DNA of 64,000 bases from an uncultured Collinsella sp. (GCA_902478545.1 CABSLA010000002.1:62001-126000); one strand, 5' to 3'; counted from the stretch's first letter, positions 33,883 through 43,112 are shown. The notes: generated from the letters alone by a model not told the origin. A program made the numbers and translations.

Positions 33883-33903
33883 GAATATTTATGCGGCTCG
33901 TGC

Positions 33904-34158
33904 TTAGTAGCCGACGATGCCCTGCGGGAAGAAGAACATGCACAGCACGACGCACACGGCAAACACGACAGCCATGATGACGGTCAGGCGGTCGAGGTTC
34001 TGCTCCATGACGCCCGTGGCAGAGCTGGAGTTATACAGCGAGCTAGCGATCATATCCGAAACGCCGGTGCCCTTACCGGAATGCATCAGGACGAGAATCG
34101 TCAGCGCCACGGCAGAGACAGCCCAAACGACAAACAGAAGAATCTGGAACGGACCCAT
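33904..34158 (-). CDS. secG: Preprotein translocase subunit SecG
   Basis: An 84-residue membrane protein of the SecYEG translocon. Two membrane helices (about 5-25 and 60-80) flank the conserved loop with LMHSGKGTGVSDMI and SATGVMEQNLDRLT, in which GxGVMEQNLDR is the SecG signature. It closes the gap-pgk-tpiA-gpmI-secG block, as commonly seen in Actinobacteria. Confidence 0.93.
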   Translation of the reverse strand: MGPFQILLFVVWAVSAVALTILVLMHSGKGTGVSDMIASSLYNSSSATGVMEQNLDRLTVIMAVVFAVCVVLCMFFFPQGIVGY

Positions 34159-34262
34159 AGATAAACTCCTTAATAGAACAGTTTAAACTCCAGTACTGTA
34201 CCACAATCCCCCGCTCTCCCCTACCTGCCACTCAAGGACGGGGTGGAAATGGCAGAAATACC

Positions 34263-34297
34263 AAAAAGGGGGTTGTCCGGTTGTGGACAACCCCCTT
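34263..34297 (-). terminator. Terminator of the glycolytic operon
   Basis: AAGGGGGTTGTCC pairs with GGACAACCCCCTT over 13 bp around a 6-nt loop, ending in TTTTT on the minus strand. It lies downstream of gpmI, between it and secG. Confidence 0.88.
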
Positions 34298-34322
34298 ACT
34301 AGAAAACGGTATTTGTTTTCTA

Positions 34323-35876
34323 TTAGGCCTCGGTGGCGAGCACGCGGCCCGTCATCTCGGCGGAAGGCTCAATACCAGCCATGGTGAGCATGGTCGGAGC
34401 GATATCGGAAAGACGGCCGTCCTCGATACCGGTGAGCTTGGCCTTCTCATCAACGATGATGAACGGCACACGGTTGGTGGTGTGAGCCGTGAACGGATGC
34501 TTGGAACCGTCGGAAGCAACGTCAAACATGTGGTCGGCGTTGCCGTGGTCGGCGGTGATCAGCGCAAAGCCGCCCTTGGCGAGAATCGCCGGGACAACCT
34601 TGGACAGGGCATCGTCAACAGCCTCGACGGCCTTAACGGCGGCGTCGAAGACACCGGTGTGACCAACCATGTCGCAGTTCGCGAAGTTCACGATGTAGAA
34701 ATCAGCGCGATCCTCGTTGATGGCGGCGACAAGCTTCTCGGTAACCTCGGGAGCGCTCATCTCGGGCTGCAGATCATAGGTAGCGACCTTGGGGGAAGCG
34801 ACGAGCACGCGCTCCTCGCCCTCCTTGGGCTCCTCGATGCCGCCGTTGAGGAAGAACGTCACGTGGGCGTACTTCTCGGTCTCGGCGGTGTGCAGCTGCT
34901 TCAGGCCGTTGGCGGCGATAACGTCGGCCAGGACGTTCTCGGGGAACGTCTTGGGGAAGGCGACCTCGACGTCAAACGTCGGATCGTACTCGGTCATCGT
35001 CACAAAGTGCGAAAGCTTGATCTGCTCGCGCTCAAAGCCGTCGAACTCCTTGTCCGTGAACACGCGGGTCATCTGACGAGCGCGGTCGGGACGGAAGTTG
35101 AAGAAGATGGCCGCGTCGCCCTCGTGGATGCCCTCGTTGTGGGCAGCGAAGGGCTCGACGAACTCGTCGCCGCGCGGATCCTTCTCGTAGTAGGCCTTGA
35201 TACCGGCAACAGGGTCGACATCGGCATCGGACGCGTTGACCATGACGTCGTAGGCACGCTGGATGCGCTCCCAACGGTTGTCGCGGTCCATGGCCCAATA
35301 GCGGCCCGAGACGGTGGCGACGCGAGCGTCGCAACCGGTCTCCTCGGAGATCTTAGCCAGGAAGCCGCAGAACTCACTCATATAGCCAGCGCCGGACTGC
35401 GGGTCAACGTCGCGGCCATCCATAAAGGCGTGGACGCGAACGGTCTTGACACCGTGCTCGGCAGCCATCTTGACCAGAGCCTCGACGTGGTTCATGTGAG
35501 AATGAACACCGCCAGGGCTCATAAGGCCCATGAGGTGAAGAGTCTTGCCGTCAGCCTTGACGTCGTCCATAGCCTTGACGAAGACCTCGTTCTTGGCGAT
35601 GGAGCCGTCCTTGATGGCGTTGTTGATGCGCGAAAGCTCCTGGAACACGATGCGGCCGGCACCGATGTTGAGGTGACCCACCTCGGAGTTGCCCATCTGG
35701 CCATCGGGAAGACCCACGTCCTCGCCCGAAGCGCCGAGCGTGGTGTGGGGGTACTTCTCATACAGGCTATCAAGGAAGGGCGTCTTGGCAGCGGCGACGG
35801 CGTTCTCGCCATCGGACGGAGCCAGGCCGCAGCCGTCCATGATGATCAGGAGTGCAGGAAGATGACGTTGTGCCAT
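34323..35876 (-). CDS. gpmI: 2,3-bisphosphoglycerate-independent phosphoglycerate mutase
   Basis: A 517-residue manganese enzyme that interconverts 3- and 2-phosphoglycerate in glycolysis. The first metal site is in LIIMDGCGLA, the catalytic serine in QMGNSEVGHLNIGAG, and the other metal ligands in TADHGNAD and the NCDMVGHTG loop. The length is normal for the family. It follows tpiA by 5 nt. Confidence 0.96.
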   Translation of the reverse strand: MAQRHLPALLIIMDGCGLAPSDGENAVAAAKTPFLDSLYEKYPHTTLGASGEDVGLPDGQMGNSEVGHLNIGAGRIVFQELSRINNAIKDGSIAKNEVFVKAMDDVKADGKTLHLMGLMSPGGVHSHMNHVEALVKMAAEHGVKTVRVHAFMDGRDVDPQSGAGYMSEFCGFLAKISEETGCDARVATVSGRYWAMDRDNRWERIQRAYDVMVNASDADVDPVAGIKAYYEKDPRGDEFVEPFAAHNEGIHEGDAAIFFNFRPDRARQMTRVFTDKEFDGFEREQIKLSHFVTMTEYDPTFDVEVAFPKTFPENVLADVIAANGLKQLHTAETEKYAHVTFFLNGGIEEPKEGEERVLVASPKVATYDLQPEMSAPEVTEKLVAAINEDRADFYIVNFANCDMVGHTGVFDAAVKAVEAVDDALSKVVPAILAKGGFALITADHGNADHMFDVASDGSKHPFTAHTTNRVPFIIVDEKAKLTGIEDGRLSDIAPTMLTMAGIEPSAEMTGRVLATEA

Positions 35877-35881
35877 ATGTC

Positions 35882-36649
35882 CTACTCGCCTGCCTTGACG
35901 ACCATAGAGGCGAAGTCGGCAGCCTTGAGCGAAGCGCCGCCCACGAGGGCGCCGTCAACGTCGGGCTTGGCGACGAGCTCGGCGATGTTACCGGGCTTGG
36001 CAGAGCCACCATAGAGAACGCGAATGCCGTTAGCGAGCTCCTCGCCGAACATCTCCTTGAGGGTCTCACGGATAGCGCCGCAGACCTCCTGAGCGTCCTC
36101 GGCGGTAGCGGTCTTGCCGGTGCCGATGGCCCAGATGGGCTCGTAGGCCACGACGACCTGCTTGGGGCAGGTGATCTCAAGACCAGCAAGGCCAGCCTTG
36201 ACCTGGTTCACGACGTGCTCGACATAGGTGCCAGCCTCGCGGACCTCAAGGGACTCGCCGCAGCAGAAGACGGGAACAAGACCTGCGGCAACGAGGGCCT
36301 TGGCCTTCATGTTCTGATCCTCGTCGGTCTCGTGGAAGTAGTCGCGACGCTCAGAGTGACCGATGATGCAGTAGGTGCAGCCAGCGGACTTGAGCATGTC
36401 GCAAGAGGACTCACCGGTGAAGGCACCCTTGGCCTCCCAGTACACGTTCTGTGCACCGAGGGCGATGGGGGCAGCCTGAATGCGGTCATGAACCGTGGTG
36501 ATGTCGATGGTCGGAGGGCAGACGAGCACCTCGACGCCAGCCGGAACCTCGGGCAGAGCCTGAGCCAGCTCGTCGGCGAGCTTGGCGGCCTCGGCGACGT
36601 CGTTGTTCATCTTCCAGTTACCAGCGATAAGAAGGGTGCGATTAGGCAT
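35882..36649 (-). CDS. tpiA: Triosephosphate isomerase
   Basis: A 255-residue TIM barrel that interconverts dihydroxyacetone phosphate and glyceraldehyde 3-phosphate. The substrate lysine is in AGNWKMN, the electrophile histidine in IIGHSERR, the catalytic glutamate in VVAYEPIWAIGTGK and the phosphate loop in VLYGGSAKP. ATG at 36649 overlaps the pgk stop by 8 nt, so the two are coupled. Confidence 0.97.
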   Translation of the reverse strand: MPNRTLLIAGNWKMNNDVAEAAKLADELAQALPEVPAGVEVLVCPPTIDITTVHDRIQAAPIALGAQNVYWEAKGAFTGESSCDMLKSAGCTYCIIGHSERRDYFHETDEDQNMKAKALVAAGLVPVFCCGESLEVREAGTYVEHVVNQVKAGLAGLEITCPKQVVVAYEPIWAIGTGKTATAEDAQEVCGAIRETLKEMFGEELANGIRVLYGGSAKPGNIAELVAKPDVDGALVGGASLKAADFASMVVKAGE

Positions 36650-37832
36650 CGAGAAGCGCCTCCACTCCGGGCAGGGCCTTACCCTCGACGAGCTCCATGG
36701 AAGCGCCACCACCGGTGGAGATCCAGCTCATCTTGTCGGCCAGGTTGAACTTGTTGACAGCTGCGACGGAGTCGCCACCGCCGATAATCGAGGTGCAATC
36801 GGCCTCGGCGACAGCCTCGGCGATAGCCTGGGTGCCGTGAGCGAAGTTGTCGAACTCGAAGACGCCCATGGGGCCATTCCAGAACACGGTCTTGGCGCCC
36901 TTGACAGCCTCGGCGTAGAGCTCCTCGGTCTTAGGACCGATGTCCATGCCCTCACGATCGTCGGGGATAGCGTCGGAAGCGACAACCTCGGGGACAGCGT
37001 CCTCGCCAAAGTGATCGGCAACGCGGTTGTCGATGGGGAGCAGGATCTTGACGCCCTTCTCCTCGGCCTTCTTAAGCATCTCGCCGGCGCGCTCGACCCA
37101 GTCCTCTTCCTTGAGGGACTGACCGACGGACAGGCCCTGAGCCAGGAAGAAAGTGTAGGCCATGCCGCCACCGATGATCAGGGTGTCAGCGGAGTCGATG
37201 AGGTGATCGAGAACGCCGATCTTGGAGGAAACCTTGGAACCGCCGACGATGGCGACGAAGGGGCGCTCGGGCTCGGCGAAGATGCCGGTCAGCGTGTCGA
37301 CCTCCTTCTCGAGCAGGAAGCCAGCGACGGCAGGCAGGTAAGCGGCGGGGCCCACGACGGAACCCTGGGCGCGGTGAGCGGTGCCGAAGGCATCGAGAAC
37401 GAAGACGTCACCATAGGAAGCGAGCTTCTTGGCGATCTCGGGATCGTTCTTCTTCTCACGCTTATCGAAGCGGACGTTCTCGAGAACGAGAACCTTGCCC
37501 GGCTCGACGGCGGCGACAGCCTCGGCAGCCTTCTCGCCGTAAGTGTCGGCGACAAAGGCAACGTCGAGACCAGAGAGCTCGGCGAGCTTCTTGGCGACAG
37601 GCTCAAGGGAGAGCTCAGGCTGGAAGCCAGTGCCCTCGGGACGGCCGAGGTGGCTCATGAGGATGACGCGAGCGTTGTGCTCAACGAGATAGTTGATGGT
37701 GGGCAGGGCAGCCTTGATACGGGTAGTGTCACCAACGACGCCATCCTTGATAGGCACGTTGAAGTCAACGCGGACGAGAACGCGTTTGCCGTCGACATCG
37801 ATGTCGCGGACGGTCTTCTTGGTAAAGGCCAT
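36642..37832 (-). CDS. pgk: Phosphoglycerate kinase
   Basis: A 396-residue kinase that makes ATP from 1,3-bisphosphoglycerate. Landmarks are RVDFNVPIKDG, the substrate-binding SHLGRPEG, FGTAHRAQGS, the ATP-site GGSKVSSKIGVL and the C-terminal STGGGASMELVEGK. ATG at 37832. It lies between gap (upstream, own terminator) and tpiA. Confidence 0.97.
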   Translation of the reverse strand: MAFTKKTVRDIDVDGKRVLVRVDFNVPIKDGVVGDTTRIKAALPTINYLVEHNARVILMSHLGRPEGTGFQPELSLEPVAKKLAELSGLDVAFVADTYGEKAAEAVAAVEPGKVLVLENVRFDKREKKNDPEIAKKLASYGDVFVLDAFGTAHRAQGSVVGPAAYLPAVAGFLLEKEVDTLTGIFAEPERPFVAIVGGSKVSSKIGVLDHLIDSADTLIIGGGMAYTFFLAQGLSVGQSLKEEDWVERAGEMLKKAEEKGVKILLPIDNRVADHFGEDAVPEVVASDAIPDDREGMDIGPKTEELYAEAVKGAKTVFWNGPMGVFEFDNFAHGTQAIAEAVAEADCTSIIGGGDSVAAVNKFNLADKMSWISTGGGASMELVEGKALPGVEALLDA

Positions 37833-37888
37833 GTTTGCTTCTACCTTTCGTACGTGTCTGCCTCCCATTACGGCAGACGATTTCTTAT

Positions 37889-37935
37889 AAAAAGGGCGCG
37901 ACCCTAGGGTGTAAGCCCTATGAGGCCGCGCCCTT
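37889..37935 (-). terminator. Terminator between gap and pgk
   Basis: AAGGGCGCG pairs with CGCGCCCTT; the 26-nt loop has inner pairing (CCCTA/TAGGG). On the minus strand five T residues follow. It probably reduces but does not abolish read-through from gap into pgk. Confidence 0.75.
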
Positions 37936-37972
37936 CTTTAGACGCTCAACGAGCTATTCGCTAAAAGCTAAA

Positions 37973-38998
37973 TTAAGCAACGAACTTCTCGAAGTACTTG
38001 ATGGTGCGGACCATCTGAGAGGTGTAGGAGTTCTCGTTGTCGTACCAAGAGGTGACCTGAACGAGGGTCTGGCCGTTGCCGAGATCAGAGCACATGGTCT
38101 GAGTGGCGTCGAAGATGGAGCCGTGGGTCTCGCCGATGATGTCGGTGGAGACGATGTCGTCCTCGTTGTAACCGAAGGTCTCGGAGATGGTGGCAGCGTA
38201 GGCCTTCATAGCGGCGTTGACCTCGTCGACGGTGACCTTCTTGTCAACGACAGCGTAGAGGTTGGTGATGGAGCCGGTCGGCGTCGGGACGCGCTGGGCG
38301 GCACCGATGAGCTTACCGTTGAGCTCGGGGAGAACCAGGCCGATAGCCTTGGCAGCACCGGTGGTGTTGGGGACGATGTTAACGGCGCAGGCACGGCTAC
38401 GACGCTTGTTGCCCTTGCGCTGCGGGCCGTCGAGCGGCATCTGGTCGCCGGTCCAGGCGTGAATGGTGGTCATGATGCCGGACACGATGGGAGCGAAGTC
38501 GTTGAGACCCTTGGCCATCGGGGCGAGGCAGTTGGTGGTGCAGGAAGCAGCGGAGATGATGTTGTCCTCAGCGGTCAGCGTCTCATGGTTGACGTTGTAC
38601 ACGATGGTGGGCAGATCGCTGCCGGCCGGAGCGGAGATGACGACCTTCTTGGCGCCAGCGTTGATGTGGGCCTGAGCCTTAGCCTTGCTGGTGTAGAAGC
38701 CGGTGCACTCGAGAACGACGTCGACGTCGAGGTCGCCCCAAGGCAGGTTGTTGGCGTCGGCCTCCTTGTAGATCTTGATCTCCTTGCCGTCAACGGTGAT
38801 GGAATCCTCGCCAGCGACGACCTCGTGATCGCGAGCATAGTTGCCCTGCGTGGAGTCGTACTTCAGCAGGTAAGCGAGCATATCGGGAGAGGTGAGGTCG
38901 TTGATAGCGACGATCTCGGAGCCCTCATGACCGAACATCTGACGGAAGGCCAGACGACCGATGCGACCGAAGCCGTTAATAGCAACCTTTACTGCCAT
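37973..38998 (-). CDS. gap: Glyceraldehyde-3-phosphate dehydrogenase
   Basis: A 341-residue NAD-dependent enzyme of glycolysis. The NAD fold starts at [18 protein letters not shown], the catalytic cysteine is in [13 protein letters not shown], and the active-site histidine region is [21 protein letters not shown] near the C-terminus is the usual signature. ATG at 38998 follows GAAAGGAGACACA. Upstream is an AT-rich control region. Confidence 0.97.
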   Translation of the reverse strand: MAVKVAINGFGRIGRLAFRQMFGHEGSEIVAINDLTSPDMLAYLLKYDSTQGNYARDHEVVAGEDSITVDGKEIKIYKEADANNLPWGDLDVDVVLECTGFYTSKAKAQAHINAGAKKVVISAPAGSDLPTIVYNVNHETLTAEDNIISAASCTTNCLAPMAKGLNDFAPIVSGIMTTIHAWTGDQMPLDGPQRKGNKRRSRACAVNIVPNTTGAAKAIGLVLPELNGKLIGAAQRVPTPTGSITNLYAVVDKKVTVDEVNAAMKAYAATISETFGYNEDDIVSTDIIGETHGSIFDATQTMCSDLGNGQTLVQVTSWYDNENSYTSQMVRTIKYFEKFVA

Positions 38999-39070
38999 TG
39001 TGTCTCCTTTCGTAAGGCCCCCGCAAGCTACAGCGCCTGCCGTTGAGGCCCACAAACTAACCACTCGCCT

Positions 39071-39119
39071 AATATACCTTTTTTTTGACTTGAATTTCAC
39101 GAGAATGCTCGAAATTGAA
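39071..39119 (-). promoter_or_regulatory. Probable promoter and operator region of gap
   Basis: A TATATT -10-like box (39071-39076) lies next to an A-run and a dyad TTGAATTTC / GAAATTGAA at 39090-39119 (8 of 9 positions pair). The region is clearly AT-rich against the genome. It may bind a glycolytic regulator, but I do not recognise the site. Confidence 0.4.
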
Positions 39120-39191
39120 AATCAAATTTACGTTAAAACGTTTTAAAGACTAAAATAGCAGTTAAATCCATATATAAGTCGATACTTCAAA

Positions 39192-40121
39192 CTACCTGTT
39201 TGCTTCAATGAGCTTTTCAAGCCGTAAAACACGATGGTAGAGGGCCGACTTCGACAAGGGAGGGTCAGCCATCTCCCCCAAATCACGCAGTGACAGATCG
39301 GGGTAGCGCTCGCGCAGGTCGCAAAAGACCGCCAAGGCATCCGGAAGCGCATCGCGAAGGCCACGCTGCTCGAGCTCATCGATCAACGCAAGCTGATGCT
39401 GGGCGGCACCGGCGCTTCTGGTCTGGTTGGCGAGCTCGGCGTTCACGCGACGGTTTACGTCGTTCTTAACCAATTTGACCGCGCGCGCTTCCTCGATCTC
39501 GGCAACGCTGCGCTTGGCGCCGACCAGCTTTAGGAGCTGCTCGATCTCCTCGGCGCTCTTAATGTACACGGCATATGACCCCCGCCGCGCATTAACACGA
39601 GCATGGACCCCAATCTGCTCCAACAGATCGCAAAGCCCCTTGGCATATTGCTCGCCCTGCACCGCGATCTCCAAATGAAAATCGCCGCGTGGATCGGCCA
39701 CGAAGCCGCCCGCGATGAGCGCGCCGCGGATATAGGCAAGCCTGCAGCAGGGACGGGCAACGATATGTCGGGGCACGCCGGCGACAAGTCCTCCCCTGCG
39801 GTCGAGGATGCCCAGCAGCACCAGAGCCTTATCCAGGTCTGGCTGATCAGGCAAGGTGATGAGGTAGTTTCGAACCTTATGCAATACAGATTTACGAACG
39901 GTGAATTCCGTTTTGAGCTTAAGGATGCGATGCGTCAGTGTGATCATCGTGCGCGCGACGGCGCCCGTCTCGGTCGCGACCGTCAAACGATACCGCCCGG
40001 AGCCGGCCAGCGAAAGTGTACCGCTCACACGCGTCAGGGCGGCAAGCGTCGACAAATCGCAGTATTCACATTCGGGTTCGCAGCGCGCGAGTTCGTCACG
40101 CACCTCGGCGGTAAACGACAT
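39192..40121 (-). CDS. whiA: WhiA, DNA-binding protein of sporulation/cell division control
   Basis: A 309-residue WhiA, found across Gram-positive bacteria. The N-terminal LAGLIDADG-like domain includes IRGALIAGGFVADP and the NDVNRR segment; the C-terminal helix-turn-helix includes LSLRDLGEMADPPLSKSAL, typical of the WhiA HTH. It is 6 nt downstream of rapZ. The gene usually between them, yvcK/cuvA, is absent here. In a non-sporulating host it likely affects division or envelope genes. Confidence 0.95.
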   Translation of the reverse strand: MSFTAEVRDELARCEPECEYCDLSTLAALTRVSGTLSLAGSGRYRLTVATETGAVARTMITLTHRILKLKTEFTVRKSVLHKVRNYLITLPDQPDLDKALVLLGILDRRGGLVAGVPRHIVARPCCRLAYIRGALIAGGFVADPRGDFHLEIAVQGEQYAKGLCDLLEQIGVHARVNARRGSYAVYIKSAEEIEQLLKLVGAKRSVAEIEEARAVKLVKNDVNRRVNAELANQTRSAGAAQHQLALIDELEQRGLRDALPDALAVFCDLRERYPDLSLRDLGEMADPPLSKSALYHRVLRLEKLIEANR

Positions 40122-40127
40122 GCAGGC

Positions 40128-41030
40128 CTATGCTTTCGTGTTGGCGCGCGACAGGTCGCGGTGGGAAATGCTCACGTGATATTGAGCGCCTTCCAAATAA
40201 CGTGCCGTGGCCTCGGCGATGGCAACGCTGCGGTGTTGACCGCCCGTGCAGCCGATGGCAATAGAAAGCTGTGGCTTGCCCTCCGCGATATAGCCCGGCA
40301 TCACCGTATCGAGCAGCTGCGTCCAAGCTTTCCAGAACTCCTGGGTCTTGGGATGGTCCAGAACAAAGTCGGAGACCTTCTTATCGAGACCGGTCATGGT
40401 GCGCATCTCGGGATCGTAGAACGGATTGGGCAGGAAGCGAACGTCGATCATAATGTCCGCCTCAACGGGCATACCGTGCTTAAAGCCAAACGAGAACACG
40501 TGAACGTCCATGAGCTGCTGGTCGGACAACTCGGAGAACGCCATGCGCAATTTGTTGCGCAGGGCAGAGGTACGCAGGCGGCTCGTGTCGATGATCATAT
40601 CGGCTCGGTCGCGCACACCCTGCAGCTGCAGGCGCTCGCGCTGAATCGCATCGGCCGTAGTCTCCCCCGGCTTGGCAATGGGATGGCGGCGGCGGTTTTC
40701 GCTATAACGACGGATCAGCACCTCGTCAGAGGCCTCGAGAAACACGATGTCACAGCTCATCTCGCGCTCCTCGAGTGCGGCAACGGCATCGAGCAGCTCA
40801 TCGAACAAGCCCTGGCTGCGCAGGTCACAGGTGACGGCGAGATGCCTGCCCACGCCCGTATTGATGCCGACGAGCTCGGCAAGCTGGGCGATGAGACGCG
40901 GAGGCAGGTTATCGATGCAAAAATAGCCCATGTCCTCGAACACGTGCATGGCCTGTGTGCGGCCCGATCCGGACATTCCGGTGATGATGACGATATCGGG
41001 GATGCGCTCCGAGCGCTCCGCCGCATCCAT
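40128..41030 (-). CDS. rapZ: RNase adapter protein / nucleotide-binding protein RapZ
   Basis: A 300-residue RapZ (YvcJ) P-loop protein that, in E. coli, senses glucosamine-6-phosphate and guides RNase E; in Gram-positives its role is less clear. Walker A is ITGMSGSGRTQA, followed by DNLPPRLI, a Walker B-like region and the C-terminal HRSVAIAE block with GCTGGQHR, a RapZ signature. I chose ATG at 41030 (GGGAG upstream); ATG at 41048 is equally well supported. Its neighbour NanE's pathway leads toward amino sugars, the class of ligand RapZ senses in E. coli. Confidence 0.93.
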   Translation of the reverse strand: MDAAERSERIPDIVIITGMSGSGRTQAMHVFEDMGYFCIDNLPPRLIAQLAELVGINTGVGRHLAVTCDLRSQGLFDELLDAVAALEEREMSCDIVFLEASDEVLIRRYSENRRRHPIAKPGETTADAIQRERLQLQGVRDRADMIIDTSRLRTSALRNKLRMAFSELSDQQLMDVHVFSFGFKHGMPVEADIMIDVRFLPNPFYDPEMRTMTGLDKKVSDFVLDHPKTQEFWKAWTQLLDTVMPGYIAEGKPQLSIAIGCTGGQHRSVAIAEATARYLEGAQYHVSISHRDLSRANTKA

Positions 41031-41061
41031 GGCATCTCCCTTTTGCATGTGCTGCCTCCCG

Positions 41062-41098
41062 AAAACAAGCGCGGGACCCAGCAACCCGGATCCCGCGC
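41062..41098 (-). terminator. Terminator of the sialic acid operon
   Basis: GCGCGGGA pairs with TCCCGCGC around a 14-nt loop with further pairing; TTGTTTTC follows on the minus strand. It lies between nanE and rapZ. Confidence 0.75.
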
Positions 41099-41149
41099 GG
41101 TCAATTGCCTATATTGAGTATACCGCCCCGAGCGGATACGAGGCCTGTC

Positions 41150-41836
41150 TTACGCCTCAAGTGCAGCCTTGAACCAACTCGTAATACTCGTGGGGTGCGT
41201 GATGGCGGTGCCGACGACAACGGCCCAGGCGCCAGCATCGATCGCGGCGCGAGCCTCCTCGGGCGTATGCACGCGACCCTCGCAAATGATAGGAAGGCCG
41301 GGGAATTCCTCAGTCGCCTGACGCAGGAGCGGCAGGTCGGGGCCATCGGCCATGGTGCAGTCGATGGCGGCGACGCCGTGAGAAAGCGTGGTGGATACCA
41401 GGTCAAAGCCCATATCAACAGCACGGCGAATATCCTCGATGGTGGCACAATCCGCCATCAGGAGCACACCCTCCTCGTGCAGCGGGCGGAAGGTATCCTC
41501 GACCGTCTTGCCATCGGGGCGCGGACGATCGGTGGCGTCGATCGCCACGATATCGGCACCGGCAGCAACGCAGGCGCGAGCGTGACGCAGCGTCGGCGTG
41601 ATGTAAACGCCCTCGTGCCCATCCTTCCACAGGCCGATGACGGGAACCTCACAGCGACCCTTAATGGCGGCAATGTCGGCAAGGCCCTGGCAGCGAATGG
41701 CGGCGGCGCCGCCGAGCTCGCAAGCGCGAGACATTTGCGCCATGGTCTCGGGCGTACGAAGCGGCTCGCCCATATACGCCTGAACGCTCACGACGAGCTT
41801 GCCCTTCAGGGACTGGATCAAAGGATCAACGGTCAT
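41150..41836 (-). CDS. nanE: N-acetylmannosamine-6-phosphate 2-epimerase
   Basis: A 228-residue TIM-barrel epimerase that turns ManNAc-6-P into GlcNAc-6-P, the last sialic-specific step. Motifs are LVVSVQAYMGEPL, IRCQGLADI, GLWKDGHEGVYITP, DIVAIDAT and the C-terminal phosphate loop VVVGTAITHP. ATG at 41836; the Shine-Dalgarno is weak. Last gene of the operon. Confidence 0.93.
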   Translation of the reverse strand: MTVDPLIQSLKGKLVVSVQAYMGEPLRTPETMAQMSRACELGGAAAIRCQGLADIAAIKGRCEVPVIGLWKDGHEGVYITPTLRHARACVAAGADIVAIDATDRPRPDGKTVEDTFRPLHEEGVLLMADCATIEDIRRAVDMGFDLVSTTLSHGVAAIDCTMADGPDLPLLRQATEEFPGLPIICEGRVHTPEEARAAIDAGAWAVVVGTAITHPTSITSWFKAALEA

Positions 41837-41861
41837 GTTCGACTCAACCTTTCTCAAAACA

Positions 41862-41959
41862 GCCTTCTGAGACGCCGCACCTTGACGTTCAAACCGTCGC
41901 TCGCGTACCGAAGTACGCTTCGCTCCTCTTTCACGTCAATCTGCGGCACCTCAGAAGGC
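41862..41959. repeat. Nested dyad between the kinase and nanE (E)
   Basis: Outer arms GCCTTCTGAG at 41862-41871 and its complement at 41950-41959 continue inward with interrupted pairing (GCCGCA, TTGACGT blocks), and the tip is GCGTAC-CGAA-GTACGC at 41903-41918. Same design as the palindromes at 17.7-18.1 and 27.2-27.6 kb, but without their GTCCTC/CTGCGG loop motifs. It occupies nearly the whole kinase-nanE gap. Confidence 0.7.
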
Positions 41960-41976
41960 ACACTTGGTAGTTATGT

Positions 41977-42942
41977 TTACTTCAACGAAGCAAGAAGATG
42001 CTCGGCGGCACCGATGAGCGGAGCATCGCCCTCCAGAGAACCGATGAGGATCGGCGTGTCCTGAAGCGGATCGAGCGCCTGGCTGGCATAGCCCTCGTGC
42101 ACCGAATCCTTCCACGTCTGCGAACGCCAATCGGGACCTTGGTGAATCACGCCGCCCGAAAGCACGATGACCTCAGGGTCCAGGATGTTAGCGAGCGAGC
42201 CCAAGCTGGCCCCCAGCGCAAAGCCGGCGTCATGGATGACCTCGGTCGCCTTTGCGTCGCCCGCACGGCACAGATCGTTCACATCGCGACCGACCGAAGG
42301 ACGGCTGGGGTCGACGCGGCCAAAACGCTCATCGTACATTCGACCAATGGAAGTGCCCGAAGCAACCGACTCCAGATGGCCGGAACGCCCGCAGGCGCAG
42401 GGAATGCCGGCGGCAGCCGAACACTCAATGTGGCCCATATGACCGGCAGCACCATGGAAGCCCTGCATCACGCGGCCGCTCTCGACATATGCGCCGCCGA
42501 TGCCCGTGCCGATGCCAAGACACAAGACGGAGAACTTGCCCTTGCCGACGCCCCAGTGGGCCTCGCCCAGAGCATGAGCCTGCACGTCGCCCACAACGGC
42601 AACGGGAAGACCGAGGTCCTCGCGCAGACGCGGCCCCAACTGAACGCCGGACCAGCCGGGCATGATCTCATTGGCATACGCGATGGCGCCCGTCTTGGGA
42701 TCGACGACGCCGGCGGCGCCGATACCGACGCCAAGGACCCCGACATCGGGATTCGCCTCGAGAGCGGCCTTGATGGACGCCTCGATACGCTGGAAGACGG
42801 CCTCGCCGCCCTCTTGGGCCTCGGTGGGAACCTCGGCCTCAAAGACGGGACGGGGCACACTACCGTCAGCCGGGTACTCCATGATGGCAGTCGCGATCTT
42901 AGTTCCGCCGATATCGACAGAGCAGACGTACTTGTTCTCCAT
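41977..42942 (-). CDS. nanK: ROK-family kinase, probable N-acetylmannosamine kinase
   Basis: A 321-residue sugar kinase of the ROK family. The ATP-binding start is CSVDIGGTKIATAIME, the catalytic aspartate lies in VVGDVQAHALGE, and the sugar-binding and zinc region is GHMGHIEC with CACGRSGHLE. In most ROK proteins the last part reads CGxxGCxE; here the third cysteine is His. Context (lyase upstream, epimerase downstream) points to ManNAc kinase. ATG at 42942 with AAGGAGAGCGAC upstream. Confidence 0.87.
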   Translation of the reverse strand: MENKYVCSVDIGGTKIATAIMEYPADGSVPRPVFEAEVPTEAQEGGEAVFQRIEASIKAALEANPDVGVLGVGIGAAGVVDPKTGAIAYANEIMPGWSGVQLGPRLREDLGLPVAVVGDVQAHALGEAHWGVGKGKFSVLCLGIGTGIGGAYVESGRVMQGFHGAAGHMGHIECSAAAGIPCACGRSGHLESVASGTSIGRMYDERFGRVDPSRPSVGRDVNDLCRAGDAKATEVIHDAGFALGASLGSLANILDPEVIVLSGGVIHQGPDWRSQTWKDSVHEGYASQALDPLQDTPILIGSLEGDAPLIGAAEHLLASLK

Positions 42943-43014
42943 GTCGCTCTCCTTAGGAGATAAAAACAACTACAGGAAATGAAGGCTGCGTTATCGCCGC
43001 AGCTTGGTAAAGGT

Positions 43015-43109
43015 TTCCCGGGTGTCCGAGGTTGGGGTGAAAGCGGTCGGGCGTTGACCTAATGGGTCACGCTCGACCGCTTGAGCCCCAAGATCGGGTG
43101 CCCGGGGAA
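43015..43109. repeat. Nested dyad between nanA and the kinase (F)
   Basis: Arms from TTCCCGGG (43015-43022) to CCCGGGGAA (43101-43109) pair through a series of blocks, TTGGGG/CCCCAA, AAGCGGTCG/CGACCGCTT, CGT-GACC/GGTCACG, with small symmetric loops between. It ends 3 nt from the nanA stop. No T-run. Confidence 0.65.
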
Positions 43110-43112
43110 GCT

